Assembly: GCA_947593895.1 (NCBI GenBank)
Contig: CANQDY010000054.1
Coordinates: 1 to 8,455, forward strand
Length of the DNA stretch: 8,455 nucleotides
Direction: 5' to 3'
From: an uncultured Bacilli bacterium
Lineage (GTDB): Bacteria > Bacillota_I > Bacilli_A > RFN20 > CAG-449
Shown here piece by piece: positions 1-7,298 of the stretch. Made by a program: the position numbers and the translations under genes. The notes under the pieces were generated by a model. That model had not been told where the DNA came from, made no database searches, and was given only the letters and a program-made list of their open reading frames with translations. Positions within the stretch are counted from its first letter, which is position 1. Each line of letters begins with the position of its first letter.

Positions 1-1
1 T

Positions 2-1492
2 GTTACAGTAACAGATGCCTCAGGTAAGATTATTGTTAATAATAACAATGGTGAATATAGTTTTGTTCTTGGTACATCTGATGTAACTATAATTGTTGAA
101 TATGGTAACATTGTTGTTCTTACATTTGAACCATCTGATTTAGGAGAAACAATCTTATATATTGATTCAGTAAATAATCCAATTTCAAGTGGAACCAAGA
201 TTAACGAAGGAACAATAATTAATGTAACAGCAAATCCTGTTGCGGGTTACATAGTTGACAAAATCTTTGTAAATGAGATAGAATTAACCGGAACTTCATT
301 TGTATTAAATGGCGAAACGGATGTACGTGTCACTTATAAATTAATGGAAATAACTTCTTTTGATGCATTTTCATCATTAACAAAAGATGATGAAGATAAT
401 GAATTTTTAGTATTGGGTAAATTAACTGTTGTAGATACCCCAAGTAGCTATATCGAAGACATTAATGATAGTAGTAAGACAATTCAACTATTCGACTACG
501 ATAATCCTATTGCAGCAGCAGGTTTTAATGTTGGAGATATAGTAGAGGTTTATGGTAAATTTAAAATTTATAAAGAAACAACCTATGAATTAACAAATAT
601 AACTGTTGTTGATGGTATAAAACCTGTAACTAATATTGCATATAATGGAACAAAATTAGTTTGGTTCAGTGATTCTACAACTGATAAATATAATGTATAT
701 AAGGATGGCGTTTTAGTTTCATCTAACTTAACAACTAAACAATTAGATTTAACAAACTTAGAATTAAATGAAGGTACTGCATACACTTGGAAAATTGAAT
801 CAGTTTCCGCAAAACTGGGATTGAAAACGGAAGTAAGTTCAACTTTACAATATGGAGCAAAATATACATTAACTTATAATTACAATTATGTAGGATCAAC
901 AAATAAAGTTGTAAATGATTTAACTTCATTACCTTCAGAATTAGATGTTCCGATAAGAGATGGATATGATTTTATTGGTTGGTTCACTGATGCTGATTGT
1001 ACAATTGAAGCAGTTGCGGGAACACCATTATCCGCAAATATAGAATTATTTGCAAAATGGAAAGTTGCGGGAGAGACAACCGCTACATATACATTTAGTT
1101 CTTTTGATAAGGGTAATCAATATGCTGAAAACGAAGAACATGATTTAGATAATGATATTAAAATTACAACTACTCAATGTCACTTTACCGATGAATTAAG
1201 AATATATAGTAGTACAACATACGATGGTTATGCAATTATTGAATGTAAAACAGGTGTGATTACAGTATTGTCATTCAACGCTGGATACAAATCAGATGTA
1301 ATTGTTGTATATGGAAGTAATAATGGAACTGACTTTAATCAGATTACTGAAGTTTCAGTTACATCAACTAGTTACAAAGATTATAATGTAGACTTAGATG
1401 GCACAAGTTACAAATACATCAAATTAGATGTAAAAGGCTCTAATCAGGTTAGAATTAAAACGATGAGTTTGACTTTTAAAATTAATTTATAG
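2..1492 (+). CDS. Large modular extracellular protein with InlB-like repeats, C-terminal part (5' end outside window)
   Basis: The frame is open from base 2 to the TAG at 1490-1492, giving 496 residues with no stop. The ATG at 344 is therefore internal, and the true start and any signal peptide lie upstream. Module order, by similarity of pattern: residues 1-35, end of one divergent InlB-type repeat; 37-114, a second such repeat (GTKINEGTIINVTANPVAGY, then a short strand ending in VTY); 120-204, an OB-fold-like domain (FLVLGKL ... VGDIVEVYGK); 206-284, a fibronectin-III-like domain; 287-354, a classical InlB/Listeria-Bacteroides beta-grasp repeat (RDGYDFIGWFTD ... LFAKW); 361-494, a discoidin-like beta-sandwich ending IKTMSLTF. 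There is no LPXTG motif, C-terminal membrane helix or enzymatic domain in the visible part, so anchoring must be N-terminal or non-covalent. A role in adhesion or glycan binding is inferred from the modules; no catalytic activity can be assigned. Confidence 0.85.
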   Translation, partial: VTVTDASGKIIVNNNNGEYSFVLGTSDVTIIVEYGNIVVLTFEPSDLGETILYIDSVNNPISSGTKINEGTIINVTANPVAGYIVDKIFVNEIELTGTSFVLNGETDVRVTYKLMEITSFDAFSSLTKDDEDNEFLVLGKLTVVDTPSSYIEDINDSSKTIQLFDYDNPIAAAGFNVGDIVEVYGKFKIYKETTYELTNITVVDGIKPVTNIAYNGTKLVWFSDSTTDKYNVYKDGVLVSSNLTTKQLDLTNLELNEGTAYTWKIESVSAKLGLKTEVSSTLQYGAKYTLTYNYNYVGSTNKVVNDLTSLPSELDVPIRDGYDFIGWFTDADCTIEAVAGTPLSANIELFAKWKVAGETTATYTFSSFDKGNQYAENEEHDLDNDIKITTTQCHFTDELRIYSSTTYDGYAIIECKTGVITVLSFNAGYKSDVIVVYGSNNGTDFNQITEVSVTSTSYKDYNVDLDGTSYKYIKLDVKGSNQVRIKTMSLTFKINL

Positions 1493-1511
1493 GATAATTT
1501 CAAATTATCTT
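1491..1511 (+). terminator. Weak hairpin at the end of the upstream surface-protein gene
   Basis: GATAATTT (1493-1500) and AAATTATC (1502-1509) are perfect inverted repeats overlapping the end of the stop codon. Allowing a G-T pair, the stem extends to 1491/1511 with a TTCAA loop. It is AT-only apart from one or two pairs and is followed by TGTTATC rather than a T-run. It could be a 3' stabilising hairpin or a poor terminator. Confidence 0.3.
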
Positions 1512-2250
1512 GTTATCTTAAAGTTTTCTACTTTACCTACAAAATATTAATGCTATTTCATCAAAATTTTTTTGAAAAAATATACTTGTTTTAAAAATAA
1601 TATTAATAAAAAAGGATTCAATCAACAATGGTTGTAAGTCCTTGTGGACTTAATGCAATCTATTGCTTGGTATTGCGATGCTAACTTTTAATTTTATAGT
1701 CAAGATGATTATTTTAATTATGGTAAGAAACATAAGGCATGTATCATAAATCAATAATTTAATAATTAAAAAATCAAATTATAATTCATATAATTTTTTC
1801 CTGTATAGAATTAATCTGGAAAGTGATATTTTAAAGTTATAAATCTAAATAATTCAAATTAAAATATTAATCAACACAAACAATTGACATCGATTTTATG
1901 AAGTTTCTTTATAAGTTTTAAATTATAAACTTATATGTTGAAAATAAGCAACATCTTTAACTTAAATATTTTATTATGAAATAGAATATTACATATGTTT
2001 TTAAATTTTATTGAAACGATGATGATATTATAGGATTTTAGAACGATTTTATTAAAAAATGTACATGTTAAATGGTTAAAAATAACGATTGTATTGTATA
2101 AAATTTTGTGTTTATATTTATTTATATTAATATTCTTTCAAGCCAAAGAAATCAGACTTTTATTATAAAAAATTTGAAAATAAGTTTCTTATCTCATAAA
2201 TTTTAGAATTAACTGTTTTATTTAAAAGGCATTTTTATATATATTAACTT
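1493..2250. other. Long gene-free AT-rich spacer
   Basis: No frame of useful length on either strand has a ribosome binding site or coding-like composition. The stretch is very A+T rich with many stops. Two local structures stand out and are listed separately: the hairpin cluster at about 1612-1681 and a promoter-like box with two hairpins at about 1884-1954. The remainder (about 1700-1880 and 1960-2250) shows nothing I can name. Its length is unusual compared with the short gaps elsewhere in the window and may reflect gene decay or a regulatory region. Confidence 0.5.
1612..1681. repeat. Cluster of short inverted repeats, candidate structured RNA or mobile-element remnant
   Basis: This is an island richer in G+C than its flanks. 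It holds CAAC-AATG-GTTG (1623-1634), a perfect 7-bp stem with a four-base loop TAAGTCC-TTGT-GGACTTA (1635-1652), and GCAA-TCTA-TTGC (1655-1666) with a second ATTGC at 1672-1676. On the minus strand the island ends in TCC followed by a run of Ts (plus-strand A-run 1608-1613), as an intrinsic terminator would. AAGGA (1612-1616) can also pair with TCCTT (1639-1643), which is incompatible with the 7-bp stem. Neither strand gives a convincing peptide. Confidence 0.35.
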
Positions 2251-2278
2251 TTGACATTAAATAATATTATGTTATAAT
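2251..2278 (+). promoter_or_regulatory. Strong sigma-A promoter with extended -10 for the lipoprotein operon
   Basis: The -35 box TTGACA (2251-2256) is a perfect consensus. A 16-bp spacer leads to a perfect TATAAT (2273-2278), preceded by TG plus one base (2270-2272), the extended -10 element. Transcription should begin near 2285, giving a leader of about 19 bases that contains GGAGG at 2293-2297. No operator-like palindrome overlaps the boxes, so the promoter looks constitutive and strong. Confidence 0.85.
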
Positions 2279-2303
2279 ATTATTGAATTAACGGAGGTTT
2301 ACC

Positions 2304-2816
2304 ATGAAAAATAAAAAAATAATTTTATTGGGAGTTTGTTCTTTGATGATGCTTTTTGGCTGTAAAAAGACTAATAATCCATCAACAAATTCACTAATAT
2401 CAAATCCTACTTCTGTTGTTGATCCTACTAGTGATGATTCAAATGAATCATTAACAAGTGAAATAACAACTTCAAATGAGACAATTACATCTGATGTTAG
2501 TGAAACAACATCATTAACAGATAGTGAATCGGCATCAAGTGAAGATTCATCAAATTCTAGTGATGATACATCTATTACATCTGAAACAACTAGTAGTCAA
2601 ACAACAAGTGTGACAACTACAACTTCTGAGGCAACAAGTGAAGAAACAACATCATTAGATACAACTACAACTTCTGAGACAACAAGTGAAGAAACAACAT
2701 CATTAGATACAACTATAACTTCTGAGACAACAAGTGAGCCTGAATCATCAGTATCAGTTGATGTTAGTAGTGGAACAATTGAATTTCCACCTTTGCCACC
2801 TAAATCAGGTAATTAA
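2304..2816 (+). CDS. Small Ser/Thr/Glu-rich surface lipoprotein (stalk-like)
   Basis: Translation starts at ATG 2304, six bases after GGAGG. The 170-residue product has a lipoprotein signal peptide: basic MKNKK, a hydrophobic core, and the lipobox LFGC with Cys20 as the predicted lipidated residue after signal peptidase II cleavage. Residues 23-166 contain no Lys, Arg or His and are almost only Ser, Thr, Glu and Asp, so they should be extended, acidic and disordered. Residues 106-144 carry two and a half copies of a 16-residue repeat (TTSETTSEETTSLDTT). The end is proline-rich (FPPLPPKSGN) and has no anchor. There is no globular or catalytic domain. Linkers like this usually join a lipid anchor to a domain, but here the chain stops after the linker. 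It is the first gene of an operon, 11 bases before the large secreted protein, so a surface tether, spacer or partner role is inferred. It could also be a truncated remnant of a longer lipoprotein. Confidence 0.85.
   Translation: MKNKKIILLGVCSLMMLFGCKKTNNPSTNSLISNPTSVVDPTSDDSNESLTSEITTSNETITSDVSETTSLTDSESASSEDSSNSSDDTSITSETTSSQTTSVTTTTSEATSEETTSLDTTTTSETTSEETTSLDTTITSETTSEPESSVSVDVSSGTIEFPPLPPKSGN
2619..2737 (+). repeat. 48-bp in-frame tandem repeat, about 2.5 copies
   Basis: Unit 1 spans 2619-2666, unit 2 spans 2667-2714, and a partial third unit runs from 2715 to about 2737. Units 1 and 2 differ by one base (GAGGCA versus GAGACA), and the third has ATAACT for ACAACT. The unit is a multiple of three, so gain or loss changes lipoprotein length by 16 residues without shifting frame. 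More degenerate relatives precede it from about 2575. Confidence 0.9.
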
Positions 2817-2827
2817 GGAGTAGAATA

Positions 2828-5113
2828 ATGTATAAGAAAAGTTTATTATTAATTTCCTCTTGCTTAATTCTTAGCGCATTCCTTGACTTTTCTTTTGATA
2901 AAAAAGAAACAAAAGTTTTAGCTGCCGATAAAAAAATTTTTAACAAGGTAACTGAAAATTTAGAAGATTGGTCTGGATCATACTTAATCGTATATGAAGC
3001 AAATGATACTTCTGCTTATGTACTTACCAATGAAAATATCAATAAAACAAAAAATTATACTAAATTAACAATATCTAATGATCAAATTGTTAGTAGTGAT
3101 AATCTAGATAAATGTATTTTTACTTTTAGTAAAATGGATAATGGATATTCAATTTCCAATGGTGGAAAATATATTTCAGGAACAAGTAAATCGAATTCAT
3201 TAAATTTAAATGATGTAGCTTCAAAAAATATAATTAAATATGATGATGAAAATAAATTAGTAGATATTGAATCAAATTCATCTCACTTAAGATTTAATAA
3301 TGATAGTAGCACTGGAGATTTATTTAGATATTATAAATCAACATCTTATTCTAATCAACAAGCTATTCAATTATATAAACTATTTGAAACACCAAAAATC
3401 AAATTAACTTTAGATACTAAAGGTGGAATATTAAGTGATAGTTATGTAAAACCTGATGATGTGGAAGCTGGCTTAACTTTGACAGGAAATTTACCTTTAG
3501 CTAGTGATGTAACTTCTCCTTATGGAGAAAAGATTGAATTAGTTAATTGGATTAATGGAAATGAAGTAAAAAATCCCGGCGATTCAATTTCAATTACTGA
3601 ATCAACTGAATATGTTGCTAAATACGCTCAAAAGAGTGAAACAGTATTAACTCTTGAAGAAGCGACTGTCATTTGTGAAAAAGTAGGTTCTACAAAGACT
3701 GATTTTGATTGTGTTATTATTGGTGAAGTAAAATCTGTTGAAGAAACAACAATGGTTCTTACTTCAAATGATAAGGAACTTATCGTAACTTTACCAGAAC
3801 AAACTACAGAGATTAAAACTGGTAATTATGTAACAATTACCGGTAGATTATTAAATGATGGAACTAATCGTTTAGTGGATGTAACTTCATGTGAAGTTGA
3901 AGCAATGATCGTTATTTCATGTTCAAGTAACGAAGTTTATGAAGGTGAAGAAATTTCATTAACATATAATGTTTATGGAATTGATAATCCAGAAATTATT
4001 TGGAACTTAGTTGATGATGATGGTAATGCTGAAATTGTAAATAAGGATGGTAATTATGTTTTAAAAGGTTTAAAGGCAGGTAATGTTTTATTAACTGCTT
4101 CATGTGATGATGTTGAAAGTAATCTTTTAGAAATTACTGTTAAATCATCTGCACCATATGATGTTATCAGTGAATATAATTATGTTACTTATTCTAGTTT
4201 AATTTTTGATTATGAATTAACTAATATTACTGGAAAATTTAATGCATCAACCATAGATCAAAGTATTAAAAAATCAGATGAGGGTACAAATGATGTTAGT
4301 TTATTTATGGATGCATTTTCTAATCCTGAATGTATTGAATCAATTACTTCATATAAAGGTGATGCATCTAATGATGTATTCATAAATAAAGAAGGCGATG
4401 TAAATATTTATGGAAAAGATAAAAATTATAATGAATATAGTTATATCGCATTTAACGCTAAAGAAGGTTATACCATTACTAGTGTCGATATTACCTACAA
4501 TGATGAAGCAAAAAATGCAATAAATACTAATGCATTAGTAAGATCGGCTGTAGATGGAGAAGATATTTTACCAACAGGTAATGGTACGACAAAATCATAT
4601 CAAATCAACGGAAATAAAGTTGTTGTTTTAAATGGTAATACCGGTGCAAAGAGAATTGCCTTTAACAAGATTGTTTTCCATTATAAATATGAGGGAACCA
4701 AAGAACAAATTAATTTAAAATCTTGTGGATTAAATCTTCAAGCAATGATTAATACCGATATACTTACAAAATATAGTAATCAAATTACTGAAGTTGGATT
4801 TATTTATAATATCGATAATGGCAAAGACACCATTCATGAAGTTAGTTTATCTGTTGATGATTTTGTTACTAAGGAAAATAATGAGTCTTGGATTTCTAAA
4901 AAAATTGATGGAATTTCTTTAGATGATCGTTCATCTCAAATTATTGTTGAATTTTATATTAAACTTGATGGTGTTGATAAAGATTTGATTTTTGAAACTT
5001 TCTCTTATTCAATTGATGAAATGATTTCTTCTTATCGCTCGATGGATAATCTAACTCCAGAACAAGAAAAAATCATTGTGGCATATGAAGAAAGTTATCT
5101 TTCAAATAACTAA
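2828..5113 (+). CDS. Large secreted multi-domain beta-rich protein
   Basis: ATG 2828 lies seven bases after AAGGAG (2815-2820), which overlaps the lipoprotein stop codon, so the two genes are tightly coupled. The 761-residue product begins with a Sec signal (MYKK, hydrophobic residues 5-19; possible cleavage after VLAA at 33). Modules inferred from pattern: 36-186, a beta-trefoil-like domain (GSYLIVYE ... GYSISNGGKYISG); 190-267, an InlB-like unit (LTLDTKGG ... NWINGNEV ... EYVAKY); 272-357, OB-fold-like (VIIGEVKSVE ... GNYVTITGRLL); 361-440, bacterial Ig-like (NEVYEGEEISLTY ... LKAGNVLLTAS); about 445-623, a beta-sandwich ending RIAFNKIVFHYKYEG; 624-735, a further beta-rich domain; and a short helical tail. 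There is no LPXTG, transmembrane anchor or recognisable active site. A role in surface binding or scaffolding is inferred. The OB-fold and sandwich parts resemble those of the partial protein at the window start, suggesting one expanded family. Confidence 0.85.
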   Translation: MYKKSLLLISSCLILSAFLDFSFDKKETKVLAADKKIFNKVTENLEDWSGSYLIVYEANDTSAYVLTNENINKTKNYTKLTISNDQIVSSDNLDKCIFTFSKMDNGYSISNGGKYISGTSKSNSLNLNDVASKNIIKYDDENKLVDIESNSSHLRFNNDSSTGDLFRYYKSTSYSNQQAIQLYKLFETPKIKLTLDTKGGILSDSYVKPDDVEAGLTLTGNLPLASDVTSPYGEKIELVNWINGNEVKNPGDSISITESTEYVAKYAQKSETVLTLEEATVICEKVGSTKTDFDCVIIGEVKSVEETTMVLTSNDKELIVTLPEQTTEIKTGNYVTITGRLLNDGTNRLVDVTSCEVEAMIVISCSSNEVYEGEEISLTYNVYGIDNPEIIWNLVDDDGNAEIVNKDGNYVLKGLKAGNVLLTASCDDVESNLLEITVKSSAPYDVISEYNYVTYSSLIFDYELTNITGKFNASTIDQSIKKSDEGTNDVSLFMDAFSNPECIESITSYKGDASNDVFINKEGDVNIYGKDKNYNEYSYIAFNAKEGYTITSVDITYNDEAKNAINTNALVRSAVDGEDILPTGNGTTKSYQINGNKVVVLNGNTGAKRIAFNKIVFHYKYEGTKEQINLKSCGLNLQAMINTDILTKYSNQITEVGFIYNIDNGKDTIHEVSLSVDDFVTKENNESWISKKIDGISLDDRSSQIIVEFYIKLDGVDKDLIFETFSYSIDEMISSYRSMDNLTPEQEKIIVAYEESYLSNN

Positions 5114-5123
5114 TTGGTATTAA
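5095..5123 (+). promoter_or_regulatory. Tentative extended -10 promoter for the enolase gene
   Basis: TGg-TATTAA (5115-5123) resembles an extended -10 box, and TTATCT (5095-5100) lies 17 bp upstream as a poor -35. Transcription would start near 5130, at the first base of the terminator hairpin. The match is weak. It is listed because nothing better lies between the surface operon and the enolase start. Confidence 0.2.
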
Positions 5124-5129
5124 ATTTAA

Positions 5130-5163
5130 AATAATCCCTAAACTAACTAGGGGTTATTTTTTT
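5130..5163 (+). terminator. Strong intrinsic terminator closing the surface operon
   Basis: An 11-bp stem is formed by AATAATCCCTA (5130-5140) and TAGGGGTTATT (5148-5158), with one G-T pair and a seven-base loop AACTAAC. Seven Ts (5157-5163) follow. It begins 17 bases after the stop codon of the large secreted protein. The last T directly precedes the enolase ATG at 5164, so the terminator occupies the whole enolase leader. Confidence 0.85.
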
Positions 5164-6417
5164 ATGGATATTATTATTACTGATTTAAAAGCAAGACAAG
5201 TTTTATCTTCACGAGGTGAACCTACTGTTGAAGTAGAACTTACATTAAATAAACAATATAAAGGTAGAGCAATTGTTCCTTCCGGTGCATCAAAAGGAAA
5301 ATTTGAAGCGGAAGAATTAAAAGACCAGGATATGTCTTTATATAAAGGAAAGAGTGTTTATAAAGTAGTAAAAGGAATTAATGATGAAATAAGCCCTTTT
5401 ATTGTTGGAGGTAAATATTCTTCATTATACAAATTAGATAATAAATTAATTTCTTTAGATGGAACGAAAAACAAGAAAAAATATGGTGGTAATGGAATTT
5501 TAGGAATTTCCATTGCTTACTTAAAAGCATTAAGTGAACTTTATCATCTTTCTTGTTTTCAATATATCGGTGGAATAAATTTTAATCATTTTCCTCTTCC
5601 AATGATGAATGTTATTAATGGAGGTGCGCATAGCAATAATTCACTTGATATTCAAGAGTTCATGATAGTTCCAATAGGAGCAAAATCAATTGATGATGCA
5701 ATTAGATATTGTGTTGAAGTTTATTATGCATTAAAGGAAATTCTAAATGAAAGAGGATTATCAACCGGTGTTGGAGATGAGGGAGGATTTGCTCCAAATT
5801 TAAAAAATGAAGAGGAGGCTTTAGATCTTCTTTCTGAGGCAATTAATAATGCCGGTTATATTTTAGGTGTTGATTTTAAATTTAGTTTAGATATTGCTAG
5901 TAGCGAATGGAAAACCAAAGATGGTTATTATTTACCAAAAAAGAAGAAAGTTATGACTAGCAAAGAACTAATGGATTATTATCTAAAAATCGTTGATAAA
6001 TATCCAATTCTTTCATTGGAGGATCCTTTTGATCAAGAGGATTATTCTTCTTGGAATAGTTTTCTTTTACATACTAAAGGAAGTGTTTTACTTGTTGGTG
6101 ATGATCTATATACTACGAATGTAGAAAGATTAAAAATGGGAATTGAAAATAAATTATCTGATGCAATATTAATTAAGCCAAATCAAATTGGAACAATTAG
6201 TGAAACTTTAAATTGTATTAATTTAGCTAAGGACGCAAATATGAAGATTATTGTATCTCATCGTTCGGGAGAAAGTGAAGATGACTTTATTAGCGACTTA
6301 GCTTATGGGGTTAAAGCGGATTATGTTAAATTTGGTGCGCCTTGCCGAAGTGAAAGAACAACAAAATATAACCGATTATTAAAAATTGAAGAAATAATTA
6401 AAGAGCAAAAACAATAA
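5164..6417 (+). CDS. eno: Enolase (phosphopyruvate hydratase), divergent
   Basis: This is a cytoplasmic glycolytic enzyme interconverting 2-phosphoglycerate and phosphoenolpyruvate. The 417-residue product is slightly shorter than the usual 420-435. Family residues are in place: metal-loop Ser43 in GASKG; His156 in NGGAH; Glu165 in QEFM; Glu206 in GDEGG; metal ligands Asp243, Glu286 (LEDPF) and Asp313 (GDDL); catalytic Lys338 (ILIKPNQIGT); HRS at 366-368; Lys389 before the GAPCRSER motif. ATG 5164 is right because the N-terminal signature (ARxVLxSRGxPTVEVE) begins at the expected distance. Oddities: LSSRGEPT replaces LDSRGNPT, Lys44 replaces the usual Thr in the mobile GASTG loop, and the helix after it is Lys-rich. 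It stands apart from other glycolytic genes and has no normal leader: AGGGG (5149-5153), inside the terminator stem, is the only SD-like sequence. It is probably active. It could be a second, paralogous enolase rather than the main one. Confidence 0.93.
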   Translation: MDIIITDLKARQVLSSRGEPTVEVELTLNKQYKGRAIVPSGASKGKFEAEELKDQDMSLYKGKSVYKVVKGINDEISPFIVGGKYSSLYKLDNKLISLDGTKNKKKYGGNGILGISIAYLKALSELYHLSCFQYIGGINFNHFPLPMMNVINGGAHSNNSLDIQEFMIVPIGAKSIDDAIRYCVEVYYALKEILNERGLSTGVGDEGGFAPNLKNEEEALDLLSEAINNAGYILGVDFKFSLDIASSEWKTKDGYYLPKKKKVMTSKELMDYYLKIVDKYPILSLEDPFDQEDYSSWNSFLLHTKGSVLLVGDDLYTTNVERLKMGIENKLSDAILIKPNQIGTISETLNCINLAKDANMKIIVSHRSGESEDDFISDLAYGVKADYVKFGAPCRSERTTKYNRLLKIEEIIKEQKQ

Positions 6418-6448
6418 CTTGATTTGTTAATTAGTAATTTTAATGTAT

Positions 6449-6478
6449 TTGTTTTCTTAACTTTTAATGTGCTAGAAT
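6449..6478 (+). promoter_or_regulatory. Extended -10 promoter for the methyltransferase gene
   Basis: TGc-TAGAAT (6470-6478) is a good extended -10 element. A weak -35, TTGTTT (6449-6454), lies 18 bp upstream. The predicted start near 6485 falls at the ribosome binding site AAGAGG (6484-6489), so the leader would be only about ten bases long. No clear terminator separates it from the enolase gene, so read-through could add to expression. Confidence 0.55.
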
Positions 6479-6494
6479 GGTCTAAGAGGTAAGT

Positions 6495-7298
6495 ATGAAT
6501 TTTCAAAAAACAAATACAAAAATTAGTTTATTAGAAGATTATTATTCACATTTTAATGAAGATCATCGTTTAAAAACAAGGCATGGTCAGGTTGAGTTTA
6601 TAACTACGATGAAGTATCTTCACAATGTTTTAAATGAAAATAAAAATTTAAAAATTATTGATATTGGCGCAGCTACAGGCGCTTATAGTATTCCTTTAAG
6701 TGAAGAAGGTTATTATGTTGAAGCTATTGAATTAGTGGAACATAATATTGAAATATTTAAAAATAAAAATAGTAAGGTTAAAATTCATAATGGTAGTGCA
6801 TTAGATTTATATATGATTGAAAGTGATAGCTTTGATGTTACTTTAATTTTTGGCCCGATGTATCATTTGTTAAAAAAAGAAGAAAAAATTAAGGCGCTAA
6901 GTGAAGCGAAAAGAGTTACCAAAAATAATGGAATTATACTGATTAGTTATTATATGAATGAATATGCAATAATTACTTATGGTTTTATTAAAAAACATAT
7001 TTTAGAAGCTAAGAAATTACATCAAATCGATGATAACTATCATATGCTTAATCTTGATGATGATTTATATTCTATGGTTAGAATTGAAGATATAATTGAG
7101 TTTAACAAACTAATGAATTTTTCAAGAATTAAACTTATTGCTTCAACTGGTCCAAGTAATTATATTAGAAGTGTTTTAAATAGTTTATCTGATGAAGAGT
7201 TTGAAGAGTACATAAATTATCATTTATCTATTTGTGAACGAGAAGATTTACTTGGTGCATCTTCACATTTATTAGATATTGTTAAAGTTAGAAAGTAA
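6495..7298 (+). CDS. Class I SAM-dependent methyltransferase, substrate unknown
   Basis: The 267-residue cytoplasmic protein starts at ATG 6495, five bases after AAGAGG. The Rossmann-type SAM-binding core is clear. Motif I is IIDIGAATGAYS (54-65), where GxATG replaces the more usual GxGxG. The acidic end of strand 2 is EAIEL with Glu79, expected to bind the ribose. NGSALDL (99-105) is the adenine-binding acidic region, and FDVTLIFGPMYHL (113-125) is motif IV. KALSEAKRVTKNNGIILISYY (133-153) matches the usual helix-strand that follows. The N-terminal RLKTRHGQVEF and C-terminal YHLSICERED are typical of a family of small-molecule-type methyltransferases common in Firmicutes; I recognise the family but know of no defined substrate. 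Its own promoter and the 77-base gap from the enolase gene suggest an independent unit. No intrinsic terminator is visible after its stop. Confidence 0.88.
   Translation: MNFQKTNTKISLLEDYYSHFNEDHRLKTRHGQVEFITTMKYLHNVLNENKNLKIIDIGAATGAYSIPLSEEGYYVEAIELVEHNIEIFKNKNSKVKIHNGSALDLYMIESDSFDVTLIFGPMYHLLKKEEKIKALSEAKRVTKNNGIILISYYMNEYAIITYGFIKKHILEAKKLHQIDDNYHMLNLDDDLYSMVRIEDIIEFNKLMNFSRIKLIASTGPSNYIRSVLNSLSDEEFEEYINYHLSICEREDLLGASSHLLDIVKVRK

Noticed and set aside
344..346. ATG 344 as the start of the first gene
   Set aside because: The same frame is open to base 2 and encodes InlB-type repeat sequence, and no SD precedes 344.
583..929. Two minus-strand open frames
   Set aside because: They overlap each other and lie opposite well-supported modules of the plus-strand surface protein; they show no domain or start signals.
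1561..1575. TCAAAA-TTT-TTTTGA inverted repeat as a terminator
   Set aside because: The stem is nearly all A-T, the loop is three bases, and A residues rather than a T-run follow.
1629..1684. Tiny plus-strand frame ATGGTTGTAAGT... to TAA inside the hairpin island
   Set aside because: It has no ribosome binding site and only 18 codons; the inverted repeats explain the composition better.
2790..2816. LPPKSG at the lipoprotein C-terminus as a sortase signal
   Set aside because: It does not match LPXTG, and neither a hydrophobic segment nor a basic tail follows; the protein ends three residues later.
6321..6506. Minus-strand open frame across the enolase/methyltransferase junction
   Set aside because: It runs opposite the conserved enolase C-terminus and the methyltransferase promoter and has no RBS or domain.
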